Below, one piece after another: positions 60,631-64,000 of a stretch of 64,000 nt of DNA; position 1 is the stretch's first letter, and the number at the start of each line of letters is the position of its first letter. The translations under genes and the position numbers were made by a program. The DNA comes from Owenia fusiformis (taxonomy: Eukaryota; Annelida; Polychaeta; Sabellida; Oweniidae), in the NCBI GenBank assembly GCA_903813345.2, contig CAIIXF020000009.1, positions 27,564,740 to 27,628,739 of the forward strand, written 5' to 3'. The notes under the pieces are model-generated. The model saw only the letters and a list, made by a program, of their open reading frames with translations, ran no database searches and was not told the origin of the DNA.

Positions 60631-61243
60631 TGCACCCCCCTCTACAGCAAAAAGTCCTTAATGTGCCATATCGTGTCATACCTCATTTGAAAGATAATTT
60701 AATTCTGGAGTTACTCATCAAATTTCATTTAATAAAACTTGATATTAAAAAAGTAACATTGTTTCAAAGTTTGCTACTTTGGCACTTTGTTTGCTGCTCT
60801 GTTACTGGTTAAAAGTCAAATCGTCAGAAAGTGAAATATGAAAGATTTACCCCAGATTTCAACTGCACTGACCATATGAGTTCATTTCTGAAAAACATGG
60901 TATAGGAACTGATGGGCAAAGAGCCTCTTGAAAAAAAAGACACAGGAACGATATATTTCTGAAGAATGTGAGGAAAGTGTGAAGAGGATTATGCAATGCT
61001 ACACCTTTATGGGAATTTTTATTGAAATCATATCCGTCCAGATAAGCTGCTGTTTGAGCAGCAACTAGTGGTCATACCAACTACTAAGAATCAGCTGTAA
61101 ATCTGTAGAAGTATATGATATAAAGCTAAAATTTATCAGGTAACTCCAGAATTAAATTGTCTTTAAAATGAGATATGATACACTATGTAACATTAAGTAT
61201 TTTTTTGCTGTAGAGGGGGTGCCGTTGTTTTTTGACACCCTGT
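60631..61243. mobile_element. Inverted-repeat DNA element hit by the retrotransposon
   Basis: The left arm (60631-60722, CTCTACAGCAAAAAGTCC ... AATTTAATTCTGGAGTTA) is the diverged reverse complement of 61139-61219 (TAACTCCAGAATTAAATT ... TTTTTTGCTGTAGAG). The right end may extend to CAGGGTGTC at 61236-61243. No transposase frame. The retrotransposon target duplication lies in its left arm. Confidence 0.65.
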
Positions 61244-63307
61244 ACATATTTTTCATTAATGTTATGGCCATAGTCTCATTTGAAGCAAGGCTATACTGTA
61301 TTTTAATTCAAGGCTTGTTGATAAGCTTTGATAAGCCTTGAATTACTTATCTGGCAATTGAGAATCTGTAGACTCATACTCCATGTTTACTCTCCTGCTT
61401 TATGTTAATCTTCGCATCAAGTGTAAGTTATTTCATTCGAGATATTTACATAGGTGAATTAGGGTTGAACATTTTATGAGTAGGAATATACATGCATGTA
61501 GGATGCGATAAATGCCTTCTCTAACCAAATGTTACACTCTGTTTAGCTGCTGTAGCATTTTGTTTCTTTTTCTCCTCTTTCTCACGCACCCGTTTACGTT
61601 TTTCCTCTTTTTTGCTCAATGAGACATAAAGGATCTTCGAGCTTCTCGTCCCTGGATTAAAAATAGAGGGTGTCCCAGAGAAATTTGTACCAAGACAAAC
61701 GAAATTAGGATTTTTGAGAGACAATTTAATTATTATAAACAGGTAACTTTATTTACAGATTCAGTTTTAGAGAAAACCTTGTTTTAGTACCATAGCCAAT
61801 CTTTAGTACCATCACACATCTTTAGTACCATTACACATCTTCAGAATTGCATTCAGTTCTGCATCGATCGTGAAAGAGTTCTTCTAGATCTAGTCATCTA
61901 AATTATGAAACTTCCCAGGAAACTTCTATGACTTTTAACTGCCAATTGAAAATGGATTTTCTTTATCATGTGAAGAGTTCAAAATCGACCTCACTACCCA
62001 CTCTTTGGGAGCCCCAATGTGCACATGCAGTGAACAGCTTGTATTCATGCCACACTACTTTTTTATTAGAATGGATTGTTGTTTGTAATAACTTAAGAGT
62101 ACACGTCGCACACAATGCTGCAAAACAACAATCACTAATGATGGAATTATTGCAACAGAACGCCTTATTTGATCAAGGTCTTGGAAATAAATACTTACGG
62201 TGTATATGTTCTCGGTGTATCAAACGTACTTTAAAATTATTCAGCAAAACTACCTGTTCTGTTTACTTTGTTGTGTGTGCAGTCAAGGACGTCCTTCATT
62301 TCCTTGCTGCAGTGAACGAAAAAATGTCACGGCATTCATGGCAACATTGTTTTTACTCTAATAATAACAATCCGGTAACAAAACCGTACGCGAACTAAAC
62401 TAAACAACGCGGAATCGGTTGAACTTGCACACTCATTTAAAAATAAACTCTTCTAATTTAATCAATTCTCATACTAGTGTAAATTCGGTGCTAAGAGCAA
62501 GGATGGTTGGATCCCGGGGTTCCGACTCAATATTTTTCGTCTCCAAACAATTTGTCCAGTGCTGATTTCTATGGCAAAGAATGCACGAATTAACTGCAAG
62601 AATGGCTGATATTCTAGCGATATCAACAACAATGAAAATGTCGACGTTATTGCCTGACACTATAAATGGCTATAAAAAATGTGGGTTGTTTATTTTGAAA
62701 TTTTGTAAACATGACATGACGCCATACTTGTCAGAATATCGAGTTGGAACTATAGGAGCCGAATCTGACATATATTGCCAAAACCTGTAGACATTTTGTT
62801 GTTAACTTACACAATAAGGCAATTGTGCAATTTCGAGTAAATCGATAGAGTATTATTATAAAACTCCAATTATCATAAACATCCTGCTTGGCCAATGTTC
62901 CCCCTGGGGGTCCCACTGAACCACAGAGTGACAGAGTGACTTGCTTAGCAGGTTGAGGTCAAGGTCAATTATAATTCAATATCTAAACAATAATACCTGA
63001 AAATAATATGTCATAACATTAGATGCAAGGCTCGACAATTTTTCACACTTAGTCCCCTAATCAATCACATCGCTATAATTCCTCATTTACAAAAAATAAA
63101 ATTAGAAATAAGTGTTAAAACGTAACACCGTTGAAAGACGTATGGACAGACAGACGGACGGGTGAGTGATAACAATGGCTCACCATGGAAGCTAAAAACT
63201 GAGGAGTGACATAATTTATCACAGCAACTAATTTGCACACCGTATATTAATCAAGCGACCATAGCCTTGGTATTCATTTTATACGTGCACGTAGTCTAGT
63301 CGATACC

Positions 63308-63315
63308 TATATAAG
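63308..63315 (+). promoter_or_regulatory. TATA box of the receptor gene
   Basis: TATATAAG lies about 95 bp upstream of the receptor start codon. Two very short upstream frames follow (ATG at about 63349 and 63380) before the long frame opens. Confidence 0.5.
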
Positions 63316-63409
63316 GCCGAATGGGATTAGTAAGGTCTAAATTGCAGATGCTCTTGAAAATGTAGACGCATTATACTAATATGGATACTTAACATCTTTA
63401 GGATCAAGA

Positions 63410-63660
63410 ATGAACCTCTTCTCGGCTAAGAAAATGGATTTAGAAATGAACCAATCTTTTAACTCATCAATGTCGAACATTACCCTTAATCTAATATCAA
63501 ACTGGAAATCAGAAAGGGACGACGTTCTGGATTTGGGCGAACATTGGAGAAGTTTTGGACCCCCTCCGCCAGGGATGCACATTTTTATTGGAGTGCTAAT
63601 GATTATTGTGGGTAGCATTGGAGTTACTAGTAACATTATAGTGATCTTCGCATTTTGTGG
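63410..63660 (+). CDS. First coding exon of a rhodopsin-like receptor, probably an opsin
   Basis: 83 codons plus two bases, ending at a GTAAGT donor (phase 2). The N-terminus has three N-glycosylation sequons (NQS, NSS, NIT) and no signal peptide, followed by EHWRSFGPPPPGMH and the first membrane helix IGVLMIIVGSIGVTSNIIVI. HW-F-P spacing before helix 1, G--G--(S)N in helix 1 and an intron after helix 1 are typical of rhabdomeric-type opsins; the usual GN of helix 1 is SN here. The retinal lysine and other diagnostic residues lie in exons beyond the window, so another class-A receptor is possible. A second in-frame Met at residue 9 could also start translation. Confidence 0.6.
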
Positions 63661-64000
63661 GTAAGTTGAGAACATTTCTGTTTACTTGATTTACAAGAAC
63701 TGAACTGAACTGTACTTATGTAAGATAAATTAAATGTAGGACACATGATGTTAGGAGGTTTATTCGAGGGAAATGTATGTATCTCCCGAAGTACAGAAAA
63801 TACAAACGAAAAAGTCAAATTTTCTTTAAATATCAGACACTTTGTTAAAGTAGAACTTTCAAATAAATGATTGTGTATAATGACTAATTCATATTTGAAT
63901 GCCAGTTCTCTGACCAGATTGAATGCATTTTACAGTGAGGGTCGATTCATTATTACGTTCTGAAAATGGTAGGGAAAATTGATTGTCTAAATTGTTATCG

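Larger units (their letters stand above)
46022..63300. other. Gene-poor interval between ChAT and the receptor exon
   Basis: No cellular gene is recognisable. The interval contains the elements listed separately between 46748 and 61243, and otherwise AT-rich unique sequence, for example 48.0-50.1 kb, 50.4-52.1 kb and 53.0-55.3 kb. The longest unexplained frame, 156 codons at 61928-62398 (+), has no recognisable motif. Confidence 0.6.

Noticed and set aside
61928-62398. 156-codon plus-strand frame
   Set aside because: No recognisable domain on either strand and it is surrounded by repeats; may be a transposase relic but I cannot support it.

Overview
This is an AT-rich animal (bilaterian invertebrate) nuclear window: genes split by GT/AG introns, long non-coding stretches and many small transposable elements. 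A Toll-like receptor, a vesicular acetylcholine transporter and what looks like the first exon of an opsin suggest a marine invertebrate, perhaps a lophotrochozoan. I cannot fix the phylum.

The core is a complete cholinergic gene locus. An intronless vesicular acetylcholine transporter (VAChT, 11856-13589, +) lies upstream of choline O-acetyltransferase (ChAT), which I rebuilt as 14 coding exons from 20624 to 46021 (+). The exons join in phase to 2,010 nt (669 codons plus stop). One is a 54-nt microexon (30886-30939). The ChAT start exon has a strong splice acceptor and an untranslated leader, so at least one 5' non-coding exon lies upstream, probably 5' of VAChT as in other animals. I could not identify it. 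The two products act together: ChAT makes acetylcholine in the cytosol and VAChT loads it into synaptic vesicles.

An intronless Toll-like receptor gene (25552-28437, -) sits antisense inside ChAT intron 3.

Other layout: 1-11150 has no supportable gene. 13590-20500 holds a VAChT-family MITE copy, a pyrimidine tract and a ~65-bp tandem array. ChAT introns 3-10 carry a hAT-like element with an 8-bp target duplication, a 394-bp element with 26-bp perfect inverted ends, two adjacent Helentron/HINE-like elements with ~475-bp internal satellites, foldbacks, and two copies of the same MITE. 46022-63300 is gene-poor and holds several inverted-repeat elements, a 162-bp tandem array, a 2.8-kb inverted-repeat element enclosing a G-poor satellite, and a dead 5'-truncated non-LTR retrotransposon with target-site duplication. 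At the right edge (63410-63660, +) is the first coding exon of a rhodopsin-like receptor, probably an opsin, preceded by a TATA box; the rest lies beyond the window.
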